Shown piece after piece: positions 17,367 through 25,787 of a DNA stretch of 38,102 nucleotides. How positions within the stretch are numbered: position 1 is the first letter of the stretch; each line of letters opens with the position of its first letter. The DNA lies in contig JAQWYK010000022.1 of NCBI GenBank assembly GCA_029254025.1, forward strand, positions 1 through 38,102, in the 5' to 3' direction. The translations under genes and the position numbers were made by a program. The DNA is from Crocinitomicaceae bacterium. Lineage in GTDB: Bacteria > Bacteroidota > Bacteroidia > Flavobacteriales_D > Crocinitomicaceae. The notes below the pieces were generated by a model, which was not told where the DNA came from, ran no database searches, and worked only from the letters and a program-made list of their open reading frames with translations.

Positions 17367-17588
17367 ATGTATTGGACGCTTGAACTTGCTTCTTATTTAG
17401 AAGATGCGCCTTGGCCAGCGGCAAAAGATGAATTGATTGATTTTGCTATAAGAACTGGAGCTCCTTTAGAGGTGGTAGAGAATCTTCAAGACCTTGAAGA
17501 TGATGAGGAGGTTTTTGAAAGTATTGAAGATATTTGGCCTGATTATCCTACGAAAGAAGACTTCTTCTTTAATGAAGATGAATATTAA
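17367..17588 (+). CDS. DUF2795-type small acidic protein
   Basis: The 73-residue protein is a very acidic small protein common in Bacteroidota. The N-terminus MYWTLELASYLEDAPWPAAKD followed by LIDFAIRTGAPLEVVENL matches DUF2795, and the tail is rich in Asp and Glu (ends EDFFFNEDEY). Function is unknown. It is a single-gene unit with a perfect promoter and a good terminator, which points to strong steady expression. Confidence 0.88.
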   Translation: MYWTLELASYLEDAPWPAAKDELIDFAIRTGAPLEVVENLQDLEDDEEVFESIEDIWPDYPTKEDFFFNEDEY

Positions 17589-17609
17589 TCAAGCCAAATG
17601 TATTAATTA

Positions 17610-17643
17610 AGTCCTAGCAGTTTTAGCTAGGGCTTTTTGTTTA
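17610..17643 (+). terminator. Intrinsic terminator after the DUF2795 gene
   Basis: A 9-bp stem with one G-T pair (AGTCCTAGC at 17610-17618, GCTAGGGCT at 17626-17634) and a 7-nt loop is followed by a T-run. It separates the DUF2795 gene from the convergent decarboxylase gene. Confidence 0.85.
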
Positions 17644-17649
17644 TATTCC

Positions 17650-18891
17650 TTATTCTTTTTGATGTTCTTTTAGATCTTGAACTAATATATTTTGCTTGTC
17701 TACAGTGACATAATCCATAACAACGATTTTGTACCAGGCGGGATGTTGATGGTTGTCAGGGACTAATCCGTATTTATGCGCAATGTGAGCAGAGACTCCC
17801 TCCTGTTTTAACGTAATAATATTGGCGGCTCGATTTCGAAAATAGGGGATTTTTAATTTATCTAATTGATTACACATCCAAGATGTGCGTTTTTGAAGAA
17901 CAAAGATTTTTTCCATGTATCCAAAGGGGCCATATTTAAACAAGATCATCCATACTGCTACAGCATTCGCTCCAGAGCGACTTCCAATTAATGTGAAATA
18001 TTCCCCTTCAACGTAGCTGGCTTCTTTTGTATTCGCATATTGAATGAGGTTTTTTCGTACGATAAAAATCCCTGTTCCATAGGGTGCTTGGGCCATTTTG
18101 TGCGCATCGAGGGTAACTGAACTAATCTTAGGGTTTCTAAAATTCATCGCGTGTCCTGTTTCTGAGAATGGATAATAAAAACCTCCATATGCTCCGTCCA
18201 CATGGATAAAGTACGTTAGATTCTTTTCTTCTAATGCCTGAATATAATAATCTGGAATGTCAACCGACCCAAACATTGTTGTCATCATATTCGCTACCAC
18301 AATGAATGCCCTTGTCCCCTTTTCCAACTGTGCGTTGATCGCAGCGCTTACTGAATCGGTTTTAACCTCACGTGTATTTGATGTTACGAGAATTTTTTGA
18401 ATATGAGTTCCCAATACATTCGCCGCTTTGTCCATTGAATAATGATTGTCTTCAGAACAAAGGATACAGATTTCTTGGGCGTTGAGTCCTTTCTTTTGGT
18501 TAAAGTAATTGCGGTAAATCCAAATTGCCTGCAGATTTGCTTCTGTGCTTCCTGAAGCGACATATCCATCAAAATGGTCATCGGTTCCTTTTAAAATATC
18601 ATAGGCGCAGATATTTATTAATTCTCACTCAATGGACTGAGTTCCGGAGAAAAATGATTCTGATTGTCCTAATGTATGACATCCAATGTGGTTAGGGTTT
18701 TGAATAAGCGCAGACAAATACGGTGCATCCTTAAAGAATGTAGCATCTTGAGCAAACACTTTTTCATCTAAATAGGAGGCAGGAACACCAAGAATTGTTT
18801 TCTCGCTGTAGTTTATGTTCTGGTGGAGCGCTTCGAATATTTGAGTTTTTATTTCCGCATCACTTTTCTTTTTCCAATACTTTAGCTCCAT
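17650..18891 (-). pseudogene. PLP-dependent (group II) decarboxylase interrupted by one in-frame TGA
   Basis: From ATG at 18891 the frame runs 88 codons to a TGA at 18627-18625, then continues in the same frame without any shift to a stop at 17650, giving a 413-codon frame in total. The whole reads as one pyridoxal-phosphate decarboxylase of the glutamate/histidine/tyrosine decarboxylase superfamily: GCHTLGQSESFFSGTQ before the stop, DGYVASGSTEANLQAIWIYRN after it, the PLP-facing His150, the Asp232 in IHVDGAYGGF and the Schiff-base Lys265 in TLDAHKMAQ. Only the TGA, at codon 89, spoils it; CGA (Arg) to TGA is a one-base change that would suit the context (SIE-x-ELINIC). The promoter is intact. 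Either a recent nonsense mutation, a sequencing error, or read-through; the substrate is not known. Confidence 0.85.
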
Positions 18892-18908
18892 ATAGTCAAA
18901 TTAGGACG

Positions 18909-18939
18909 CAAAAATAACGGTAACAAAATTACAAACAAA
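18909..18939 (-). promoter_or_regulatory. Bacteroidota-type promoter for the decarboxylase gene
   Basis: On the minus strand TTTG (18939-18936), 19 nt, TATTTTTG (18916-18909) is a perfect consensus match, 17 nt before the ATG at 18891. The leader is therefore short. Confidence 0.82.
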
Positions 18940-19026
18940 TCTTTCCTATTAACTAATTAGAAATCATGATTTTAATCATGAAAACAAATTAAAGTAAAAT
19001 CATTATATCAGATCAGTTTTGACTTG

Positions 19027-19641
19027 TTAATTGAAGGTAACTAAACCTGTTTCAATGTCATACATTCCTCCGATCATTTTTATGGTGCCTTCGGTTTCCA
19101 TTTCAGATAGAATTTCACTTTTTGCGCGAATTTCTGCTAACGCGATATCTACATTGATGTTAGCAACACGCTGTACTTTCTCTTCAGTATCTATTATTCC
19201 CACCTCGGCTTCTACTTGTTGAACAGCAGGTTGTATTTTACGCAATAGCCCTGTGACATTACCCATCTCGGCATGCTGACACGCCGAGGTCACCGCGCCA
19301 CACTTTGAATGTCCGAGCACTACAACCAGTTTTGATCCTGCGACTTTACAAGCATACTCCATAGAGCCTAATATATCCTCATTTACAATATTACCTGCCA
19401 CGCGAACACTGAAAATATCGCCTAAACCTTGATCAAAAATAAGTTCAGCAGAAGTTCTACTATCAATACAACTCAAAATTACTGCGAATGGGAATTGTCC
19501 ATCAGAGGTTTCATTTACTTGATTCAATAAATTTCTGTTTGCACGCAAATTATTAATAAATCGTACGTTACCTTCTTTTAAGTACACTAGCGCATCCGTC
19601 GGAGTGATTTCGCTTTGAGATTTTTTATTGTGAGTTCGCAT
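19027..19641 (-). CDS. Beta-class carbonic anhydrase
   Basis: The 204-residue enzyme interconverts CO2 and bicarbonate. The zinc-binding and catalytic residues are present: Cys58, Asp60 and Arg62 in CIDSR, and His111 and Cys114 in HSKCGAV. Other typical parts are SAELIFDQGLGDIFSVRVAGN and LGSMEYACKVAGSKLVVVLG. The ATG at 19641 (MRTHNKKSQSE) gives the normal length for Bacteroidota. Longer versions from 19734 would add an unlike, mostly hydrophobic and basic stretch that reads through probable promoter sequence (TTACC-GTT-GGTAA dyad near 19687). No signal peptide is seen, so it should be cytoplasmic. Confidence 0.93.
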   Translation of the reverse strand: MRTHNKKSQSEITPTDALVYLKEGNVRFINNLRANRNLLNQVNETSDGQFPFAVILSCIDSRTSAELIFDQGLGDIFSVRVAGNIVNEDILGSMEYACKVAGSKLVVVLGHSKCGAVTSACQHAEMGNVTGLLRKIQPAVQQVEAEVGIIDTEEKVQRVANINVDIALAEIRAKSEILSEMETEGTIKMIGGMYDIETGLVTFN

Positions 19642-19813
19642 GTTTTCTTTTCTCGTGTATTTCGTTTTACTGAGTAAATTATTTATTACCGTTGGTAAAG
19701 GTAATAATTCTCTGTAATATCGTAGGACTAACATTGTGATTTTATTCAAAGGTGGATTATGCGGTAAATGTTGAATGCTTTAATGAAATGCGCTGAACTG
19801 CTTCAATGCTTCC

Positions 19814-19845
19814 TTGTAATATTGGTTGGAAATTGTCTATTTTTG
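19814..19845 (+). promoter_or_regulatory. Promoter for the MORN/DUF2490 cluster
   Basis: TTG (19814-19816), 21 nt, TATTTTTG (19838-19845) matches the Bacteroidota consensus, 33 nt before the start of the first gene. Confidence 0.7.
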
Positions 19846-19878
19846 TGTTATTAAACCAAAACGCACGAATTAGGACGT

Positions 19879-21882
19879 ATGAAGCTAGCGAAGAAAGTAG
19901 TTTCTCTTCAGAAAGGTATACTGTTCTTGGCGCTTATTCAAGGAGTAATATCGAATGCGCAGGAGCATGCGCGTAGTATAGTGAAAGAATCTTTTTCTTT
20001 GACAGCTGATTGCAGAGGGAGTGCGGAGTACGGATATATTATCGACCAAGGGAAAAGAGTATATGATGGGGAATTTTATTTCAATTCTTCTGAAGTAAGT
20101 TCACTTGATTTTTCGGTCGTTCATACAATAGAGCTCTTTGGAGCATTCTCAAAAGGTGAAAAATCTGGACGTTGGAAATTTAGTAAAAGTGAGCTATCCG
20201 CTGTAGGTAAACCAGTTGGTCAGACACAAACAGCTTATTTAGTGAATTATCCAGCAGCAGGAAAACAGCGCCTGGTTTCAGGTGACTTTCTAAATGGTAA
20301 AGCAGTTGGAAAATGGACATCTGGAATATATACACTCAATCAAGGACAAGTAACAGATACTCTTAGTTTCTGTGAAACTCAGTTAAAGGAAAATCGATGG
20401 GTGGGAACCTTTTCGGGTTATTCGGGACAGTTTCAAATTACAGGTAATGTAGACGAAGATGGTTTTGCGGATGGTATATGGGTGGTGTTGCATAACAACG
20501 GAACATTGAAAGAAGAGCGCAGATACAAGTCCGGTGAACTGGTAGAGCATAACATCACCAAAGACGGTGTCCGGTTTAATATCCCACATCTTGGAATGAG
20601 TGATTCAGAAGGTCATACTATGGAAGTGGAAATCTCTTCTGTCTACCTCGACGTATTGTATCAAACCAGTGTTCTGCCGGTTAAGTCGGGGAATAAAATA
20701 CTAGAATTACAGGACGTTCGGAAAATGATTGGGAAAGGAAACAGGTTTATAGAAGAATCTCTTTTTCGTTTTTTACAGAATGAAAACATGTCAATTTGGG
20801 AAGTGCTTCCAGGAAGTTCATCGTTTCAATTGCCAAAATTAAAAATCCGAAAATATCCTTTTTCAGAGCAAGAAAAGATAGATTTAGAACACATTTCTGA
20901 ATTATTGGCCGATTCAAAAGATTTGGTGGAAGTCTTTTTTTTAGACCCGCATGTTGACTTGAGTATTCATCGGGAGGAAGAGTTGGCATATCGACACAAG
21001 GTTTTTACTGAATACAGGAGCGCCTTGAATAAATTGACTAGACTCGTCGTTCTTTTGGAAAGGCCATCTTTTGAATTTGTTGACCGAAAACTGCTACTTC
21101 CGTATCTGGCGGAAGATTTTCTCTTCCCCTCGGTTATTACGTATTCCTTTGGAGGAAAGAAGAACTTGCGTGAAACCTATTTTCCAAAAGGTCTCGAGGC
21201 AGAGTCGTTTTCCATTGCTTCGATTAATGGTTTGATCGAGTCAATTCACTTTCAGCTCATTAAAGAATCGAATGAGGTTCGTCCGATTCTAGCCGAGCTG
21301 AAGCGTGAGTCTGAGGTTTCGGACAAAGAAAAAGTATTACTAGAACTGCGGGATTCTGTGTGCGGACAGTTCGCTAATACACTTGGATTAGATAATTTTA
21401 ATCAGTATCATGAACAGTATTCTGACCAAGTATTAAGTTTTGTTAATCATAGATTTTCTATTTATGCGCAACTCGCATTAGATGACCGCATTGCAACAAT
21501 TGACGAAGAACTTGTATGTTTTCTTCAGTTTATCGAATTCTATGAGTTTTTAGTAAACCTAACTTCGAAATTACATGATGTCGAGATGTTATATACACGA
21601 AAAATTTGGAACCCATTTACTTTTACTGATATGCAAGAGACTGTTAAAGAGCGTGTTTTTAATGCCTATGAGAAAACACTTTTGCCGTATGCCTTTCAGG
21701 AGTTGGAACAAGGTTTATCATGTTATACTATAAACGAGAAGATGAATCAGTTTTCGTATATTTTTTCGAAGATGAAAGAATTAAGAGAACGGGACACTTC
21801 TGAACTAGAATCTCAGTTAAAACGTTTCTCTACCCTGGAGGAGGTTGTTAAAGTGTTCGAACTTAATTTTGGGGCTCGATAA
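19879..21882 (+). CDS. Large secreted protein with MORN/YwqK-like turns, family not recognised
   Basis: The 667-residue product has a signal peptide (about residues 1-27, ending ISNAQ). Residues 50-220 contain MORN- or YwqK-like beta turns: VYDGEFYF, GAFSKGEKSGRWKF, SGDFLNGKAVGKWTSG, and DGFADGIWVVLHNNGTLKEERRYKSGE. The rest (about 240-667) is mostly helical, with no motif I know, and includes several Glu- and Leu-rich helices but no transmembrane segment. It is probably periplasmic or exported. Its stop abuts the ATG of the DUF2490 gene with no spacer, so the two are translated as a unit. I give no function. Confidence 0.85.
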   Translation: MKLAKKVVSLQKGILFLALIQGVISNAQEHARSIVKESFSLTADCRGSAEYGYIIDQGKRVYDGEFYFNSSEVSSLDFSVVHTIELFGAFSKGEKSGRWKFSKSELSAVGKPVGQTQTAYLVNYPAAGKQRLVSGDFLNGKAVGKWTSGIYTLNQGQVTDTLSFCETQLKENRWVGTFSGYSGQFQITGNVDEDGFADGIWVVLHNNGTLKEERRYKSGELVEHNITKDGVRFNIPHLGMSDSEGHTMEVEISSVYLDVLYQTSVLPVKSGNKILELQDVRKMIGKGNRFIEESLFRFLQNENMSIWEVLPGSSSFQLPKLKIRKYPFSEQEKIDLEHISELLADSKDLVEVFFLDPHVDLSIHREEELAYRHKVFTEYRSALNKLTRLVVLLERPSFEFVDRKLLLPYLAEDFLFPSVITYSFGGKKNLRETYFPKGLEAESFSIASINGLIESIHFQLIKESNEVRPILAELKRESEVSDKEKVLLELRDSVCGQFANTLGLDNFNQYHEQYSDQVLSFVNHRFSIYAQLALDDRIATIDEELVCFLQFIEFYEFLVNLTSKLHDVEMLYTRKIWNPFTFTDMQETVKERVFNAYEKTLLPYAFQELEQGLSCYTINEKMNQFSYIFSKMKELRERDTSELESQLKRFSTLEEVVKVFELNFGAR

Positions 21883-22710
21883 ATGCACAAGTTCCTTCCA
21901 TATACATTGACTCTATTGTGTATTTTGAATGTTCACACTAGTCTTTCACAGGAATATTTCCCGAATGAGTCAGTATTTAAAAAGTCAGCTACTGCAACAT
22001 GGTTTAACTCCTATTGGAATATACGGTTTTCAGAGAAGTTTTTTTGGGCAGCTGAGGTTCACCATCGAATGTATGAAACGCCGAATATGCCTTATATTGG
22101 TAGGGTTGGGCAGCTCTATAATCGACATGGAATAAAGTATATGTTTTCTAAAAAGTTGAATATTACTGCTGGTTTTGTTTTGCGGATGAATTTCAACCCT
22201 GAACCTGGAAATGATGCGTTCGAACGGATGGTGTTGGAGCCAAGGATATGGCATGAGTATTTGTTTGGATTACCTTTAGAGGTGAATGGAGTTGATGTTG
22301 TGGCATATCACAGGTTGCGCTTTGAGCATCGTTGGAGTCGCTCGAATTTAAAAGGTTCCGAATATATCTACAGGAACAGATACCGATATAAGTTTATGTT
22401 GAAGGTTCCTTTGAATAAAAAGAAATTAACGACAGGGGCATTGTACTTTAATCCCGATGTTGAAATTATCATGCAAAGCGGAAAGACGATTGTTGCAAAC
22501 CCATTAGAGGATTTGCGTATATACCCCAATCTGGGATATATTTTTACTCCCCGCGTATCGGGTTCACTAGGAATGATGTATACGACTGGTCAGGCAGACT
22601 TGTTTGGTTATAGTTACAAGCAAAATTGGATATGGAAGTTTAACGTGTACGTATCCATAGATGCCCGAAAATTTGAACAGAAGATTCCCGAAATCAATTA
22701 TGGGGAATAG
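21883..22710 (+). CDS. DUF2490 outer-membrane beta-barrel protein
   Basis: The 275-residue protein has a signal peptide (residues 1-22, ending SLSQ) and then alternating strands with many aromatic residues: ATWFNSYWNIRFSEKFFWAAEVHHRMYE, LNITAGFVLRMNF, RLRFEHRW, RNRYRYKFMLKVPL. This is the DUF2490 pattern, a small outer-membrane beta-barrel family of unknown role in Bacteroidota. The C-terminus is not a T9SS domain. It starts directly after the stop of the preceding gene and is followed after 53 bp by the MORN gene. Confidence 0.85.
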   Translation: MHKFLPYTLTLLCILNVHTSLSQEYFPNESVFKKSATATWFNSYWNIRFSEKFFWAAEVHHRMYETPNMPYIGRVGQLYNRHGIKYMFSKKLNITAGFVLRMNFNPEPGNDAFERMVLEPRIWHEYLFGLPLEVNGVDVVAYHRLRFEHRWSRSNLKGSEYIYRNRYRYKFMLKVPLNKKKLTTGALYFNPDVEIIMQSGKTIVANPLEDLRIYPNLGYIFTPRVSGSLGMMYTTGQADLFGYSYKQNWIWKFNVYVSIDARKFEQKIPEINYGE

Positions 22711-22763
22711 TTAGACCATCGTTTTCTTAGATATGGTTACATTTGTTGAAAGTATCGAAATAC

Positions 22764-23648
22764 ATGATCGCGAAACATAAATATCTTGTACTATTTATCA
22801 TAACATGTGTTGTAACAATTATTGTTATAAGTACTTGGTATTCAAATAAGATTTCTAGGTTCGAGGGACAGATTGGGGATCAAAAAGAACGGGTAGATAG
22901 TTTAAAATCAGAACTGTTGTGGTTGACGCAATTATCCGGTATGGATTATAATTTTATTTCAGGAGAATATGAAGTTGCAAAAACAGAGTATCAAAATATT
23001 TTGAATAGCCTTCCAAACTTACATCACTTAAAAACTTCTGTAGATTTGAGGTTAGCGCGAATTTCTTCCATCGAAAATGCTACTAAGTCGGACGCTACAA
23101 TTAAGGATATCGAAACAATGCAGCTTGCGTTAAGGCAACGGGATGAAATCATTGAGCTGCTAAATAATACAATGGATAGTTTGAATACTGAGCATAAGAA
23201 TGAACACAATCAATTGGCCCTGCAGATAAAAGAGCAAGAAACAGAATTGACTCAACGATTGAACGAGATTCATAGAAAAGAGAAAATTCAGGTGATTTCG
23301 TTTAAAAGCCAGAAAGGAAAGTTGATTCATTACCTTGGAGAAGTTAAAGATGGCAAAGCCAATGGAGGCGGTGTTGGGATTTGGAGTACAGGGAGTATGT
23401 ACAAAGGAGAATGGAAAGAAAATTTACGCCATGGTCAAGGGAAATATCAATGGGCAGACGGTGATGTTTATGAGGGAACATATATCAATGATATACGAGA
23501 AGGTGAGGGAGTTTATCACTGGGCATCTGGAGAGCATTACGATGGCGAGTGGTCTGATGACAAAAGAAACGGTTTCGGAAAACTCTTTGATAAAGACAAT
23601 AATCTGACCTATCAAGGACAGTGGCGCAATGACAAGATTGTAGGGTAA
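22764..23648 (+). CDS. Membrane-anchored coiled-coil protein with MORN repeats
   Basis: The 294-residue protein has one N-terminal membrane segment (about residues 7-25), a long coiled-coil region (about 30-175, rich in Glu, Lys, Gln and Leu), and five MORN-type repeats at the C-terminus (about 190-290), including YKGEWKENLRHGQGKYQW, YEGTYINDIREGEGVYHW and YDGEWSDDKRNGFGKLF. MORN repeats form flat beta surfaces that bind lipid or protein. The ATG at 22764 (MIAKHKYLVLF) is preferred to the TTG at 22743. With the secreted and outer-membrane partners upstream it could link inner and outer membranes; that is inference. Confidence 0.83.
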   Translation: MIAKHKYLVLFIITCVVTIIVISTWYSNKISRFEGQIGDQKERVDSLKSELLWLTQLSGMDYNFISGEYEVAKTEYQNILNSLPNLHHLKTSVDLRLARISSIENATKSDATIKDIETMQLALRQRDEIIELLNNTMDSLNTEHKNEHNQLALQIKEQETELTQRLNEIHRKEKIQVISFKSQKGKLIHYLGEVKDGKANGGGVGIWSTGSMYKGEWKENLRHGQGKYQWADGDVYEGTYINDIREGEGVYHWASGEHYDGEWSDDKRNGFGKLFDKDNNLTYQGQWRNDKIVG

Positions 23649-23725
23649 TTTCCTCAATTTTTCATAAAACACCCGATTGTGAACAATTTATGTAAAGGCT
23701 TGTTTTTAATACTACTCAATTAGTT

Positions 23726-23733
23726 TAATTTTG
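23726..23733 (+). promoter_or_regulatory. -7 promoter element before dxs
   Basis: TAATTTTG matches TAnnTTTG and lies 18 nt before the dxs ATG. A TTG at 23700-23702 is 23 nt upstream, a little far for a -33 element. Confidence 0.55.
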
Positions 23734-23751
23734 TTTGCTTAATAAACGCTT

Positions 23752-25704
23752 ATGTCACAGTACACACCCGGCCCGCTTCTGAAGGATATTAATATACCAG
23801 CAGACTTACGCAAATTATCCATCGAACAACTTCCGCAAGTCTCGGATGAGTTGCGTCAATTCATCGTCGATGTGATCTCTGAAATTGGGAACTCTCATTT
23901 TGGTGCTAGTCTCGGGGTAGTGGAGCTTACTGTAGCCTTGCATTACGTTTTTAATACGCCAGAAGATCAGTTGGTATGGGACGTAGGACATCAAGCATAT
24001 GGCCATAAGATATTAACCGGTAGACGTGATATTTTTCACACGAATCGCTTAAAAGGTGGAATATCTGGATTTCCAAAAAGAAGTGAGAGTATCTATGATA
24101 CTTTCGGAGTTGGGCACTCATCTACGTCTATTTCTGGAGCACTTGGTATGGCCGTAGCAAACAATTATAAAGGACATAAATTAAGACAGCATATTGCAGT
24201 AATTGGTGACGGAGCAATGACGGCAGGCTTAGCCTTTGAGGGCCTGAATCATGCTGGTTTTGAGAAAGATGCTAACTTATTGGTGATTTTGAATGATAAT
24301 TGTATGTCCATAGATCCGAACGTCGGCGCTCTGAAAGACTATTTGACGGATATCACAACGTCGCACACGTACAATAAAGTGAAAGATGAGGTATGGAACC
24401 TCTTAGGTAAGCTTTCGAAGTTTGGTCCGGATGCGCGTTCGGTGGTCAGTAAAGTTTCAACTGCCCTTAAGGGTAGCCTCTTGAAGCAGAGTAATCTGTT
24501 TGAAGCTTTGAATTTTAGGTATTTTGGCCCTGTAGATGGACATGATCCGATTGCTTTGGCGAAGATTTTGGAAGATTTGAAGGATATACCTGGTCCGAAG
24601 ATTTTACATTGTATCACTAAAAAAGGAAAGGGATATAAATTTTCTGAGGAGGGTAATCCTACTCAATGGCATGCTCCTGGAGTATTTAACAAGGAAACAG
24701 GTGAAATTGTAAAGGTGGTCCCGAAATCACCTGAGCCACCAAAATACCAAGATGTTTTTGGACATACAATCGTTGAGCTTGCTGAGAAGAATGAAAAAAT
24801 TATGGGAGTAACACCTGCAATGCCCTCAGGTTGTTCTTTGAACATTATGATGAAAGCGATGCCCGAAAGAGCATTCGATGTAGGAATTGCTGAACAACAT
24901 GCGGTTACATTTTCTGCTGGACTAGCCACACAAGGTATGGTTCCTTTTTGTAATATTTACTCTTCCTTCATGCAACGAGCTTATGACCAGGTAGTACATG
25001 ACGTGGCGTTACAAAATTTAAATGTTGTTTTTTGTTTGGATAGAGCTGGTTTTGCAGGTGCTGACGGAGCTACACATCATGGAGCATATGATATCGCCTA
25101 CATGCGAAGTATTCCTAATATGATTGTAGCTGCTCCGATGAATGAAGCAGAATTGCGCAACTTAATGTTTACCTCGCAGCAACCAGAAATGGGTCCATTT
25201 ACTATTCGATATCCAAGAGGAAAAGGGGTGATGACGGAATGGAAAACGTCTATGAAACCGATTAAAGTGGGTACTGGAAGAAAAATCACTAATGGAGAAG
25301 ATATTGCCATTTTAACAATAGGTCATCCGGGTAATTTTGCGCAAGAGGCAGTTGCCCAATTAAAGGAGTCAGGTATTTCTGCCGCACATTATGACATGCG
25401 TTTTGTTAAACCATTGGACGAGACACTTTTACATGAGGTTTTTTCTAAATTTGATAAAGTAATCACTGTAGAAGATGGTTGTGTTATGGGCGGAATGGGT
25501 TCTGCAATTTTGGAATTTATGGCTGATCACAATTACCAATGTCAGGTAGCTCGACTTGGCATACCGGATGAATTCATTCATCACGGTACCCAAGAGGAGT
25601 TATACAGAGACTGTGGCTTTGATGCCCGAGGAATTGTTGAAAAAGCTGTTGCGTTGCTTCCTCGTGTGAAAGTAGAAGAGGAGAGAATTAAAAAATCAGT
25701 TTAA
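23752..25704 (+). CDS. dxs: 1-deoxy-D-xylulose-5-phosphate synthase
   Basis: The 650-residue thiamine-diphosphate enzyme condenses pyruvate and glyceraldehyde 3-phosphate, the first step of the MEP isoprenoid route. The transketolase-like layout is complete: DVGHQAYGHKILTGRRD (about 78-94), the ThDP motif GDGAMTAG at 152-159 with the downstream NDNCMSI, catalytic Glu381 in GIAEQHAVTFSAGLA, and HHGAYDIAYMRSIPNM in the second domain. The third domain has GHPGNFAQEAV and EDGCVMGGMGSAILEF. It is a single gene, convergent with comM. Confidence 0.98.
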   Translation: MSQYTPGPLLKDINIPADLRKLSIEQLPQVSDELRQFIVDVISEIGNSHFGASLGVVELTVALHYVFNTPEDQLVWDVGHQAYGHKILTGRRDIFHTNRLKGGISGFPKRSESIYDTFGVGHSSTSISGALGMAVANNYKGHKLRQHIAVIGDGAMTAGLAFEGLNHAGFEKDANLLVILNDNCMSIDPNVGALKDYLTDITTSHTYNKVKDEVWNLLGKLSKFGPDARSVVSKVSTALKGSLLKQSNLFEALNFRYFGPVDGHDPIALAKILEDLKDIPGPKILHCITKKGKGYKFSEEGNPTQWHAPGVFNKETGEIVKVVPKSPEPPKYQDVFGHTIVELAEKNEKIMGVTPAMPSGCSLNIMMKAMPERAFDVGIAEQHAVTFSAGLATQGMVPFCNIYSSFMQRAYDQVVHDVALQNLNVVFCLDRAGFAGADGATHHGAYDIAYMRSIPNMIVAAPMNEAELRNLMFTSQQPEMGPFTIRYPRGKGVMTEWKTSMKPIKVGTGRKITNGEDIAILTIGHPGNFAQEAVAQLKESGISAAHYDMRFVKPLDETLLHEVFSKFDKVITVEDGCVMGGMGSAILEFMADHNYQCQVARLGIPDEFIHHGTQEELYRDCGFDARGIVEKAVALLPRVKVEEERIKKSV

Positions 25705-25787
25705 TTCTATTTAGAGGGATAAACTAGACTTTCTTTCCTAAACATTTTCAATTAAGTATTCTGTTATGAATCTGCGATGATGGCAAT

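Noticed and set aside
17650-18435. A separate shorter protein from ATG at 18435
   Set aside because: It would lack the N-terminal third of the PLP fold, including the His at codon 150, and no promoter lies before it. The frame is continuous with the upstream part across the TGA.
18625-18627. The TGA in the decarboxylase read as selenocysteine
   Set aside because: No strong hairpin of SECIS type follows the TGA; the next 30 nt are AT-rich. The site is not at the PLP lysine, and a plain Arg codon fits the context.
18960-18985. Repeated AATCATGA near 18960-18980 as a terminator or operator
   Set aside because: The units are short AT-rich palindromes (TCATGA) expected by chance in this base composition, with no T-run in the right place.
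19642-19749. N-terminal extension of the carbonic anhydrase from 19749 or 19734
   Set aside because: The added residues do not resemble a signal peptide or the family, and the normal N-terminus begins at 19641.
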